From NCBI GenBank assembly GCA_963169105.1, contig OY720641.1, positions 76,707,496-76,771,495 on the forward strand: 64,000 nucleotides of DNA, read 5' to 3'. Shown here in pieces: positions 12,997 through 25,500 of this stretch (positions are counted from its first letter, which is position 1; every line of letters begins with the position of its first letter). Under the pieces are notes generated by a model. That model was not told the DNA's origin, did not search any database, and saw only the letters and a list, made by a program, of their open reading frames with translations. The DNA comes from Ceriagrion tenellum. Taxonomy: Eukaryota; Arthropoda; Insecta; Odonata; Coenagrionidae. The position numbers and the translations under genes are program-made.

Positions 12997-13037
12997 GAGA
13001 GAGAATGACACACAGAAGGCGTGTGTCATTCTCTCTC
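12997..13037. repeat. 17-bp perfect hairpin
   Basis: GAGAGAGAATGACACAC (12997-13013) is followed after seven bases by its exact reverse complement (13021-13037). It lies about 110 bp before the SINE head. Confidence 0.8.
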
Positions 13038-13149
13038 TGACGGTGGGTGAAAAGCAGCCCTGGTGGCATCTATTGGCCGCTCTCGTGGGTCATGCCTTGG
13101 GGAGTGTTTGTCCCGATAAACCCCCCGCCGATTCCAGTGAATTCTTAGT

Positions 13150-13363
13150 AGACTGGGTAGCTTGGTGGTCTGAGAATTGGACGCAAAATCCATAGGTCCG
13201 CGGTTCGATTCCCGGTCCAAGTATATGGAAAATGAAAAACTTCGCCAAATGGCCACAAACACAATTAAAGAGGAAACTTACAGGGGGTAAAAAGACGAAA
13301 GTAAAGAGAGAGTCTTACTTAGAGACGTTTCGGGTGTTATCCCTTCTTCAGTCACACAGTCTC

Positions 13364-13365
<2 letters not shown>
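13150..13365 (+). mobile_element. tRNA-derived SINE with a hammerhead-like tail
   Basis: 13150-13222 resembles a tRNA: box A-like TAGCTTGGTGGTCTGAG and box B-like GGTTCGATTCC within GGTCCGCGGTTCGATTCCCG. There is no intact cloverleaf acceptor and no CCA. It runs on through an unrelated body into the minus-strand hammerhead-like motif at 13309-13365, then a (TG)n(TA)n microsatellite. tRNA-derived promoter heads of this kind mark SINEs. The SINE 3' boundary is not defined from one copy. Confidence 0.55.
13309..13365 (-). ncRNA. Hammerhead-like motif, intact core
   Basis: Minus strand: CUGAAGA (13351-13345), A, stem II GGG/CCC with a six-base loop, GAA, palindromic ACGU, then C at 13324 as the predicted cleavage-site base. 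Stem I begins GA/UC next to the core and can pair again distally (AGAG/CUCU) across an internal loop. All invariant core positions are present apart from one extra base between the core and stem II. Confidence 0.5.

Positions 13366-13454
<89 letters not shown>
13364..13454. repeat. (TG)n(TA)n microsatellite
   Basis: Short TG run followed by about 78 bases of uninterrupted TA. The open frames over it are artefacts of the repeat. Confidence 0.95.
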
Positions 13455-13457
<3 letters not shown>

Positions 13458-16397
13458 TGAACTGACGGCGTCGATTTATATAAAATGAGCAATTCCGAAT
13501 TGTAACAGGCAATATATAAATACTAATTAATATAACTGACTCCATGATTCCCTATCACTGAATTTTTGTCCTCAGCCAGTCAGTCCTAAATCCGCATGCC
13601 ACAAAATTTTAAGAATGTTGTATAAACAATCAGGGGGAGTAAGAATAATTTTGATGACCTAAATATTTATTGACGAAAAATACAAAAAATATAATTTTAA
13701 AAATATTTAAATTTTCAAAGGGCTGCGTAACATTCCGACTCTTTCTGTCTTCGAGTATTTCCAGAAAAAACAGAGAAACTGAAACAATTATTCAAAATAT
13801 GAAAAAAATCAAACATTCGCCTTACTCACTAACATCATCCATTGAATAATTAGGATAGTTAGAGGATATTGACAATGCTTTGAAGGAAAATTACAATGCT
13901 AAATACGATATTTCATGGTCGATGATGAATTTAGGCCCGGAGCCATTCCACTTCGAAGAAATCACAGAAATGAAGAAAACTGCTGGCAAATTTTGCCGGA
14001 AAAAAGTACGGAAAAAATAATTTTTAGATGGCTCCAAAGATATTCCTCACGTTATTAGGTCCAACGTGCAACCATGCATAAGAGCACCTACGCGAATGTC
14101 CGGTTGGTTATATTCTACGGTCACGGTCAATTTCCACTCATTATGATGTACATTACAGAAAAAAAAGGAAAGACTATTATGAAAAGGTTTTCACAATATG
14201 CATGCAAGAAACGTTGCGATTTATGTAAACCAGTGGATAGGTTATAATCGCAGCAATATAGCCATAACTATCAATGTTCTCGACAACAGGAATTTACAAG
14301 TAACATGAGCTTTTATTCACTACAATAACTAATGAAGATCCTGGCATCGGAAAGTCAAAAAGTTACTCTGTATAATTGGAATTTTTAAGACTCGCCAACA
14401 AGTAGTCTCTCTTATATCCCACAAAGTTTTTACCAAGGTCACCAGAGGAAAAGTAATAAATCTGCAGAAGAGTAATAGACGAAAAAATTAAGTTTACCCA
14501 CTTCAAAAACGTGACCTGCTCCGATTGATATTTTGCGGCTCGTTCGAGAATCAGTTGCGAAGGTTTTTAGGACTCGTCACTCCATATTTTGCTCTAATTA
14601 AGTCAATTAGGGACTTCGTCCAACAAAGGGTCAATATCGTAACCACAGAATATCTACCATGCCATTTGATACAGAACCCGGGTGATTGAGTTACCGCAGG
14701 ACAAAAGAGTAAGTCCACTCTTTTGTCTTAGAAAGTGATATCTAGGCCAAGTCCATGGATGGTATTCTTCCTCGTAGTCATTAACACAATCCCGAACGTA
14801 GGAAATAAAGCATTATTCTGCACTACATCGCTGAGGAAACAATCGACTCTACGAACAAAAAGAGAAATTTCGATTTGAGATTAATCTCTCGCAGAATGAA
14901 AATGAAAAAAAGGCTAACCTTATCACATTTTAATAGTATCATCTCCACGAAAAGCCCAGAAACGCTTCCAGTTTACTGAGATATGAGAACAGAATTCTCA
15001 AGGAGGCAAGTAAGGCCCGCCGGTTCGTATTTTTTCTATCTTCTTGCCCAAGGGAAGATCGAATTATTTTCGTTACCACGTATGAAGTTAGAAACATTAT
15101 CAGCAATCCGGTGAACTCAGGCTATTGATCACTTAACCCAGAATTAATTATGATCAAACAATCACCAGGGCTTTACAAACAGCATCTAGATACACTCGAC
15201 TACCTCCCAAATTAGGAGTCAAACAAAACATTAAGCTGAATTTAGCCGGAGAGACCTAGTATTGTGGAAAAGCTGTTGAAGTGGACCAAACAGGGAAAAG
15301 CTTTAAGCATGGACTGGCGAGCAAGTTTAAGGCACCGATACTTATAAGTACGTATTATTACCGATACTACTTAGTACTTATTATTATTACTAATTAATAA
15401 AATGGAAAACAATGGAAATGTAGTGAATGCATGTGTGAGCATGCATTAATTGAACACATTAATGGACCATATTTATTGTCGCTTAATACAGCTTCCCATC
15501 ATGGTAAAAGCTTTCAAGGGAAACGTTGAAAACTTTCAGAAATAGTGATATTTCACCCATCAATAACAATCCAATCGTTGACTTCACCAAACTTTTTAAA
15601 GGCACTATAGTAAAATAGTAAAATACACTCTATTATTTTATTTACAGCCAAGTTTTATTTTCATATAATTTTTCAAGTAACTCTCTACGCATTTGTTTCC
15701 CTACTGGGAGAGCTTCGATTACAAAATCCTGTTAAGGTATTAAGCAATCACAAAAGGCCTTCCTTCCGCACTGTCGACAGCACTGAATAAAATTTTCCAA
15801 TTGGACCCATATTCATATAATATAATGATGAAATATGTGTATAACAGTCATAGAAGCAAATATCCAAAGAAATTAATTTTTCTCTCTCGCTATTCACGAC
15901 AACAGCAAAAAAGATGTCACGGACACATTACAGCTTACAAATCCATGGTTAATAACAGACAAATCTATCCCATGAATAGTAAGTTTACAAAAGCAATCAT
16001 TATTTCCAGTTTCGAGGGCGTCCAATCATATCCCGACCGTGGCGGAAATTACTCGATAGAATCCCGACCCTTAACTGAATTCCTAGTAAAGAGCACTTCT
16101 TGGACAATATTTCATCATCGGGGAGGACGCAAAACTGGGAACTTATTGCTAAACATTGACTAAAGCCGACGCCTTTTTTTACCCACACCTCCACTGTTCC
16201 CAAAATAATTCTTACCTTATCAACCTACCCCCTATTTAAAAAAACAAAAATGTGCTCAGAAGTCGCTCGCCATCCCTAGAATTAACACTGGAAGTAACAC
16301 AAAATATCTTTAACGCAAGCTTCCGCGGCATTTCAAGAAAAAAAATGTCATTAACAAAGATTTGGAAAAACAGACCAACAATTATCATGATACAAGG

Positions 16398-16441
16398 GAT
16401 TAAGTTAACTAAGTCGATTAAGTTAACTAAGTCGATTAAGT
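16398..16441. repeat. 18-bp tandem repeat, about 2.4 copies
   Basis: GATTAAGTTAACTAAGTC repeated exactly twice, then GATTAAGT. Confidence 0.85.
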
Positions 16442-17730
16442 AAAGGGAGAGCGGGGAATATTAAAGTATTTTAAAGTTTGTATTTCTTCCGCATTCCTCT
16501 TTTACTATACTTGTTTTTTCTCTTTCAAGCCGTGGAACACCTTTAAATTTTCTTATATCTGCTTCCGAAAATGGCCCAAAACAAATCAAAAAATGATTTC
16601 ACGTGTTCCTTTTTCTAAAATCGAAAACAAAATTTCCGAGTAATGGCATTTTCATGGAATGGCGTGAAAAAACTAGTCAAGTTTAAGACTAAAATATGTT
16701 TTGAGAAGTTCAGTCAAATATAAGTTTTTGATTCATAAATATTATCAAATGTCATTCAAACTGATTACAGTAGCCTAAATTTGAAAATAAAATACGAATA
16801 CCGTCTCTAACACGAATGGGAAAAATTTGGAACAAACTGCTTTAATCATCGTCGGACTAGAATCCAATTAGAATGACCTCAGCTGTCAAAGGACGTTTAA
16901 ACGGAAATGTTACTCTTAGAACTCAGGCTCAGAAAGCAAATAAAAACACTTTCTCCGTGATTTGGCGACGCACTATCACACACAATACACTGAACTGGAA
17001 CATACCATCGCACGCATTATACCGCTTTCCTCACAGAAAAATCTCGTGGGTAGATAGGCGGAGCCCAGCTTTAAAAAACCCATTATTTGATTGCAGAACT
17101 CCACTTAAAAATCACCTAGAATACCCATTACCATTAAAATTATTCCGCCTCGATGATAATGTTCTATTTCGAAAAAGATCGGATCCCCATCCTGGGTCAA
17201 CACCTTTCACAGAAGCTTTTAGATTAACCGAAAAATTAACTAATTTAGTCAGAATATATGGAGCAATTAACATAATTACACGTTTAGACGGTGTGACTCT
17301 TTAAAAGGAATTTTTTCATTAGATTCAATGACGTCAAGAGAATAAATATTTCATCCACGCTCTGGCCGCACGCCTATTGTCTCACGGCCAATTTCAAGCT
17401 CTGATACAAAATATCATTAAACTCGTAATATTTCCCAGCATAAAAAGCTGGAAAAGTCTTGCGTCAGATTGAAAAATGGTGAATAGGCTATAGAAAAAAA
17501 TAATGCAAAAGAATCTCCTTAGAGGATTAAATTACGTAAACTTTTTAAAAATAGACACGTGATCGAAGGGTAAAGAATAACCTGAGAAAGTGTGGATGCT
17601 TTTAAATCGCCGACCGGAAGTGGTAAATGGAATCTGTGAAGTAGTTTCACCGCAGTAATATAATACCTACGCAAAGCCATCAAGCGATACAGTTAATAAG
17701 CCGAAGAACCGAACTAAGGAGTTCCCTGAA

Positions 17731-17797
17731 CACTCCGGGATTCCAACCCAATCACAACTCCTGCGGATGGCCAGCCAGCTATACCGTTAAATCTAGG
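17731..17797 (-). mobile_element. Possible tRNA-derived SINE head
   Basis: The minus strand reads GGTATAGCTGGCTGGCCATCC (box A-like), then GGGTTGGAATCCCGG (box B-like, one change from GGGTTCGAATCCCGG), spaced as in tRNA. No full cloverleaf. Confidence 0.35.
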
Positions 17798-20700
17798 GAA
17801 AAAAATAAACTTCCGCTTGCATATCCTATGGCTACGAAACCGCAACCTATATAATGCCTTTCCTATCGAGTTGCATAGAGGGTCTTTCCTTCAAAAGGTC
17901 TGTGACCTCATACCATGCACGTACTTTCAGCGATCGGACTCTAGTAGGGTAAACCTCGAAGAAAACCACTGTCCCTTATAAATTTGTTCCGTATCGCTAA
18001 GCACGGGTGGGTTATTAAGATTGACTGGTAGGCCTGAGTTGAGTTTTCATTGCGACCGCTGAATGAACAAACTGTCGAAATAAAAAGAGCCAGGGGACAG
18101 CATGATTCATCGCTCTCTTCAGAAACAGCTGGACCTAAATGAAACCCTTCCGTCAATTTCGGTATCAAGCACCAGTCATTCAAGTATTTTCAAAATTATA
18201 ACAGATACCAATCTGATGCCAAGCCAGAAAATGAAAGATTAAATTGGCATATTTCCATTTAATACACTGTGGTTATGACAGAATTAAAATTACCGAACTT
18301 AATAGTTCAGAAATGAGGGAGCATCAGACACACTTAACTTCACCATTAGAGACCTCGGACCCCATTTTGGAAATATTTGGCACGCTACTGACACCAGCTA
18401 GTAAGTACTGAGAAAAAACAACTATTTTTTTCCTTTCGGTGATACATAACATAATAGGAATGTTGGTAGTAATTAAGGAAGTGACATATTTTAAGGGAAA
18501 TTTTAAAGTCTTTTTACTCAAACGAAATTCAAGCACCCATACACAATAAATATCAATCACAATGTAGCAACAAATTCTGTTCTTCGGGCAAATCGATACA
18601 CGGTATATCTCTTAAGATTTTTATTTCCTTTAATATTGTAAAGAGGCTCTCAGATGGGCTTGTAAATTGTGCCGAAACAAAAAAGTAAAAATATAACTTT
18701 ACCAACGTAGGATTTCAACGCAATTATTGTCATAAAATAATAGCATTAAATGTTACAACGGAAAATATAAAATTAGCAATTTAATAATGTACAAAATTAA
18801 TCAAGTAAATTCAAATTTTGACACATGCGACGTTTATACAAACCGTATCTGAACAAGATAATTAATCTTAAACAAATTAATTTTACACCGATGATAATAC
18901 ATTTAAGGAGTAAAATATTCATAAAACTCAATTCCAAAGTGATTCAAATTACAAAAATTATGCCCTGAGTGTATGTATCACTCGTATGTTGAGAAAATTT
19001 CAAGTCGAGAATATGCTACTAATTCCACACAAGCTTGGACCGACTGAATATCTGTAATTATGTAAGAGGCAAGTCATAAAAATAGTCGTGATCAGTGACT
19101 GGGATTAAATATTCATAGCCAACTACATACATTTACCAAAGTAATAATTTACTATCGCTGAGCAATGAACACAGGAGCAGTAGTTAGAATTAGCTCTACT
19201 GTCATGTTCATTTTGCATCACTACTCGTGACTAGTACAGGATAGTTAAAAAAAAGTTTTTTTGTAAAAAATGATATTTCAGTCAACTCTAAGATGAATAT
19301 GTAATAGTCTTCTTCCTCAGAAGTTCTTGGTCAGTTTTTTTCGGAGAACGCTATTACGCGACCGAGCACATTCGGGCTCTCTTCCAATGCTCGCCGGAGC
19401 GGTAGTCAAATAAATAGTGGGCGCAGTCGACGTAGAGCAAATAGAGAAAATAGAGTAAAATTGAGACTAAGGAAATTCGAATGAAAAATGTCATAGAAGT
19501 TGACAGAGAGCATGATGCGTTCGGATAAATCACTTAGATCAGTAAGCTAGGAAAGCATTCGGTCATGTACGATTAAAACGTAATAGCCGGTGATGGGAAG
19601 GATTAAACGCAGATTAGTGTGAGGGTTACGGACAAAAAATAACTGAAGCGCATAAGGCTGTTTTGTGAGAGATAACAAATAAAGAACTCACATCTCAAGA
19701 GGAATTTCAGCCGTCGTAACTTGTCAGCAACCATGGGAAAAGGAGGGAGATCAGAATTGGAATAAAATGATGTTAAGGCATATATTAGGAACAGAGCCCT
19801 TTATAGAGGAATTATTTTCTTATTTATTACTTGTTCGAACAACAATTTTCCCAGGAACAGATTTCGATCATAAGCGAGGGTAATTGATTTTTTTGTTAAA
19901 ATCATAAAATGGGAAGATGAATTGGAGATGGGTGAAAAAAATCTTTGGTGAAGTAAAAGAAGAAGCACCAAGCGTCAGAAAAATTCTCAGAAATTAACAT
20001 TGACAAATGAGGGACAGCCTAAAAATATCATAAACAGAGTAAAACTTATAATTAACTCGAACGAAAAAGATGAGAGATTTTAAACAATATTAACGGTAAA
20101 ATGTCAAGCGGTTTCATACAGCAGCATTTATAAAACTTCGTAGAAAATTGATGCAGCACATCATTAATAATGCATATACAACGGCAAACAATATTTAACG
20201 ATTACTAATCTATAGTATTACAACAAAGGCTTCGTATATCGACTTTATTATACTCATAATAACAAGGTGACGCACTTGGCTTCCCAAATGCACTTAAACC
20301 ATGCATAAGAAAAGAGTGCACATGAATTGGAGATTAAGTGTCCATATATAAGTCGACGGAATCCACAGCTTTTAAAGGAAGAGATAAAACCAAGGCCTAG
20401 TAATACTCCCCTTCACCTACCGCATTGTTTCCTTCGTTAGCAGTTTCGAAACCGCTGTATGGACAGTTAGCGTGTGCGTAAAGTGACTTATTGATGGAGA
20501 CAATTCACTTCATTGGAAAGACAGCTCGTATGGCACAGCTTCGCTGTGGCGACGCCAAGAAGTAAGGGCGAGATTTTCAGCAGGGAGGTCGCAAATCAAG
20601 AAGAAAATCTCGGGAGAGCAAACGCATTCTGAATAAGAATGCTCAATCGCATGCATGCATCCAAATTTTGCAACGTAGTACGGGAATTTTAACGAGACTT

Positions 20701-21689
20701 CGATGCAGATGATGTCGGATTTACTTCTATCTAATTTGGATAAATTTTAACATTCAAAACATAAGAAACACATAAGTCACACGCTAATCATGTTCCCCCA
20801 CACAATATCTCTTGAACTTATAAAAGCGACAACATAAAGATACAATGACGAAATCATAGATACAAAAATTACTTATCATCAAATACAACCCAAACAGAAC
20901 GAGACAAAAACAATGGATACTATTGGTACAGAGATCCATCAATTAAGAATATGCATTTTCTTGATGAATTCAATATGTTGATCAGGAATCCACTAGTCAC
21001 TCTTCTGCTAATTGCGTAACCTCGGCTAAAAGCGTAGTTCAAGTTGAGGTTACTGCTTTAAATGTACTTTAATGCGTTATGATTTACAAGTCGATAAAGA
21101 TATATTAAGATTTCGCTAGAAAAATTTCCAGAATTATACTTCTCAACATTCTCACAGGGCTTCATAGTTCATAATGTACTATTTAATTCGTAATTTATCT
21201 ACTTCCACGCACAACACCCAACGGAGAATACCTCAAACATAATAAAAACATCTTGCATAAAGATCGTCGAAAACAACAAATGATATCACTCTAATCGGTA
21301 CGTAAAACCATGCTGCAATAAAATATTTAAAAAGATAATATATTCTCAACCACAACTACATCCATCTCATAAATAACGCGTTGCAGAGGAGGATAGGTCA
21401 GGAGATGGAATAATATCTGGATGACGACCTATTGGTTTCCAGATACGTTGGGAAACGATATGTCACAATTGCAAAATTCTACCGAGGAAAAATAATTTGC
21501 CTTGACCGAAACTCGAACCTCCGGAATCCCTCGATAATAATTCGAAAATTGACACCTCACTTTTATCACCGTTGTCTGGCCTTATCAAACACCTTTATTG
21601 CTTCATAATATGTACAAAGTTTTTCAGGCGGAACTCTCGTAACTTTTGGGGGTGAACGAGAAGTGATTTCAACCATTTTTGTCTCATGG

Positions 21690-22420
21690 ATATGGGGTCT
21701 CAACTCCTCACATATATTCTACATCAACATACTACCCTCCGAGCCGCCGCATGGGCGTGTGGCAGAGGGGTGTTAGTACACCAGCCGTGTAAGGATGTAA
21801 GGGATACGGTTTTGGGAGGAGAAATGGTGACGTGTATTATGGGAGTACATTCAGTGGAACTCAATTTTTATTGTAGTCGCTTATTCTGCGCGGTTCTTGT
21901 ATTTGTAGTTTTTGTATCTTTCAGTTCGGCAATGTATCTCTCTTATTTTATCCCTTCTGGGACCTAGTGACTTCAGACCTGGAGACGTAGTGAGGCGTCA
22001 TGATAACATTCTCTGTGTCGCTCTGAAACACACCAGTTCTGAATTTCTCAAGCAAACTTAGCCTAGCGCGCAGCCTCGGAGTCTCTAGGGGCTCCCACCT
22101 TAATCCCTCTAAAATTTATGAGACACTATCTGTTCGCTCGTAGCAGTTTTTAACGAAGCGTGCTGCTTTTCTTGGAATTCTATTATTATTTTGTTAAATA
22201 TTTATGACCAGGATCCCAAATACTCGCGGGGCATTCGAGGCGAGGTCTAACCAGAGCTAAGTAGCATCTCTCTTTTACTCTTTCATCCGAGGATCTTCCT
22301 ATTACACGATTAACAAAACCTAGTTTCTTTAATCCTGTGCCGCATATGTTTTGTATATTGTATGTATGTATATTGGCGACGCAAGTATTTTGTCCCACAA
22401 ATTTTGCAATTGCCATGAAA
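21690..22420 (-). pseudogene. Non-LTR retrotransposon 3' end (jockey/CR1-like reverse transcriptase tail)
   Basis: The minus-strand frame reads KKLGFVNRVIGRSSDERVKE and YLALVRPRLECPASIWDP (22330-22200). After a frameshift it continues as KAARFVKNCYERTDSVS, GLRWEPLETPRLRARLSLLE and FQSDTENVIMTPHYVS. This is the C-terminal thumb and tail of a LINE reverse transcriptase. 5'-truncated and frameshifted. A second copy of its 3' end lies at 47590-47945. Confidence 0.8.
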
Positions 22421-22569
22421 ACGTCGATTACCGGTAACCTCTAACCATTGAGGTGGATGGAGAAGGCACGACGCCATCCAACTGTTACCCGACAACTGTG
22501 ATATCCACCATATTGCTCCCCCTGTCCTATAATTGCTTGACTTTAAACTGCACGGAAGAATGGCCATAT

Positions 22570-25500
22570 TAGCGGTTAAAAATCATGACTACCTCCCTTA
22601 TGAATGCATACATTAATTCATTGGAGCAGTGGATTCTACTCCATTTTACCGTTTCTTATGCTAGGAATGCGGATTATAATGAATTTAAATAAATAAAAAA
22701 TATACATAAATGGATTTGGAAGAGGTAATTGCAGGCTGATTTTAAGTGAGCTATCTATGGAAAATATCGAAAGATTGCATAATTAGTGCGTTAGTTCGCA
22801 AGAGCCGTCTTGGATCTAAATGCTAACGCACAAAAAGCTTCTCCAAGAAACCAATGCCTGAAACCACATTTCCCATCTCCCTCAGAAGCTACGCAGATTC
22901 CTTCCGAGACACGATGGCAATCGGTTTCCCACAAGAGAGACCAGCAACCAAACGAGTGCAGATGTGCTCCGTTTCTACGAATGTGATAGCGGGAAAGAGG
23001 TCATAAAATTCACACGCGCTCCAGCCTGGGACATAAAGAGCACCTGCTACACATTAACAAGGACGTACTCCCGACAATGATTACCCGTAGTCAGTAGGGT
23101 CATGAGCGGAGATACTAAACGTTCAGTGCACTACATGACTGAAAAAGGCACATAAATATTTAGGCAATTATCGATTGGAAACTTTTTCTATTATCACCCT
23201 AAGCCAATAGTCAGCAATTTCATTAGGGAGATTAATCCAAAACTAATATGTATGCGGTACGATGTGTTCCAGCAAGAGCAGAGCCCATAGTTGCACAAGG
23301 TTTCTTCTGCGAGCTATTTCAATAACACCACTAAAATTTCGAGCACTCCGCCCACTTCCATTTCCCTATAGAAAAAGAAAGTAGAACCAACAGAAAATTT
23401 ACTTTTTCACCTTTATGATAACTTACATTGCCAAAAACATACGGGAATAGCTATCAAATGAACTCTACAATGAAATATACAAACGACAACGTTCTTACGC
23501 AATGCACTTTTGAATCAAGTATCCAAAGTCTACTTCGCCAAATTTTTTACCACTTGGCTAACAGGTTACTGAAACACGCTTACCTTCGCTGGGTCAGAGA
23601 TACAAAATGCGTATATGACAGGAAAGGCACAACTATTTTGTAAGTCTTCCTCGATCGAAAATCACGAGTATGAAATACGAAACTTGCCAATAAAAGAAAG
23701 TCACATGGAACAGAAACCGAACTTCAGACGTATAGTTTACCGGACCTGAACGAGAAGTCTGAGCAGCGTGATAGTGCGCGCATCAATCCGACTGGGCAAA
23801 AGTCCTCGGTTCCAATACCAGTTTAGAGGGATTTTTTTCTTCTGGCACTGTAGATGCATTTCACGCCCGTAATGAATAGAACGAGTCACAGATGGTCACC
23901 GCCGCCTTAATTTTGGGGCTACAATCCATAGAACAAGTAGAAATACACTGAATTCATTACATTAGCAACATTAATGCAACTAAGAAATATGAGTTCCTCA
24001 ATATCAGAAAAATAATATACCTGGTTTATTTTTAAAAATTACTTGCATGTAGGGTTTAGCAATGTTAAGAATATTTCACCATTTACTTAAATAAAATATT
24101 GAAATTCATTTAAAAATTTATCTTTCAGATCTTTCGATTAATTGAGGCTTTGACTCATGCCGAGCGTTCGTCTGCCAGCACACACCACTTAACAAAACAT
24201 AAATCATTTTCAAATGACAAGTGAACAGCTTAGGAGCGTCAAATATCTCAAGAGGAGATATGTTGAGAGTGCCAATTTAAAATAGCAAAATACAATAGGT
24301 ATATCTCCCGGGAGGACATTATTTCTCCCAAGATCAACGGATAGCTAATAGTGGGATTGGCATTTTCGTTCATGATTTCTAGCTCTACAAGTGCAAGTGG
24401 ACTGCAAAAGAAATAAACCACCCACGCTCGACGAGAACTTAGCCATCTTTTTTAATTAGAGTAGCCGAGAAGAAAGATTGTCCTCGATCTTCGAGTATCA
24501 CCCACTTTAAGTTAGGTCATCGGCAGGAAGGCGGATGATTACTTCCTTATGCAGAACATTAAGGGCTGGCAAATTCAATGGGGATGGGGGTAAAGGAGGT
24601 ATTTACCATCCACCTTCTCAATTATAATTAATTAAAAATTATCCCTATCCCTGTTGACTTGTTGAATTACAGTAATATCAGGTGCGATGTGGCACTGCAT
24701 CATCACGGCGGACAACAACCGTGAACCAAAGTGAAACTACGATCACGCTGAAGAAATTCTTTTCCAAAATTCACGGCTTAATTTTTAAGTTTTTCTAAAT
24801 CCAAATGTTCCATTAAGTTAAACCTGAATCACTTACCAACATAAATTTTATTCTAAGACGAAGTTTTTTGCGCCAATATTGATAACGGTTGTCTTTCTGG
24901 TAGAAAATATAAAAATTAGTCGATTTAACGCAAAAGAAGCACCCATACTTTCTGAAATCGATTTGTCCTTTAGTCATCGTACAGCCATGCTTTCCACATT
25001 AAATTCGAGTTCTTATTTTCTGTACAAATATGTAGGAAATATTTTATTCAAAATTCGTAATTTTTACACACGAATAGAGCACCCACCCTCACTTCAGATG
25101 AAAGCTAGGTCCGCAATCGATCCCAGAAGAGAGAACGACAGCTTGAGAGCAAGGTAAATAGAAACATGAACGCTGTCCGCTCACCTACGTTCAATCACAT
25201 TACGAACACGTCTCAAGCATAGACACGCAGGGACCAGACGTTGAAAAAAGCCCTTGAAATCTCTCTTAAGGTCACGAAAAAAAGGAGCCTCCCCGCGAAA
25301 AATTGGAAAAAACCCCAGCAACCGTTCTTCCGAGCGGACTGCATTACCGACGAACCGCAACACGAGAACTCCCTTCAAAGAGTCGAGAAGCCGGTGGTGC
25401 GGTCAGGGAAAACGGGGTACCTTCCCCGGCCATCACGAACGGGGGAAAAGTGAGCAGGTTGGGATTCCACCATTGCGAGGGAATGGAACGAGGGTAAGGC

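Larger units (their letters stand above)
13455..21689. other. Anonymous AT-rich intergenic DNA
   Basis: Only the 18-bp tandem repeat (16398) and a possible SINE head (17731) stand out. The 143-codon frame at 16873-17304 has no known motif, no clear splice context and ordinary AT-rich codon content. Confidence 0.4.

Noticed and set aside
13150..13222. Functional tRNA gene
   Set aside because: Box A and B-like sequences are present, but the acceptor and anticodon arms do not fold properly and it continues into repeat sequence; called as a SINE head instead.
13232..13545. Open frames with long Tyr-Ile runs
   Set aside because: Translation of the TA microsatellite.
16873..17304. 143-codon plus-strand open frame
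   Set aside because: No recognisable domain, no partner exons, AT-rich random-looking codon content.
21485..21560. Minus-strand tRNA-like box B (GGTTCGAGTTTCGG)
   Set aside because: No box A at the right distance and no cloverleaf.
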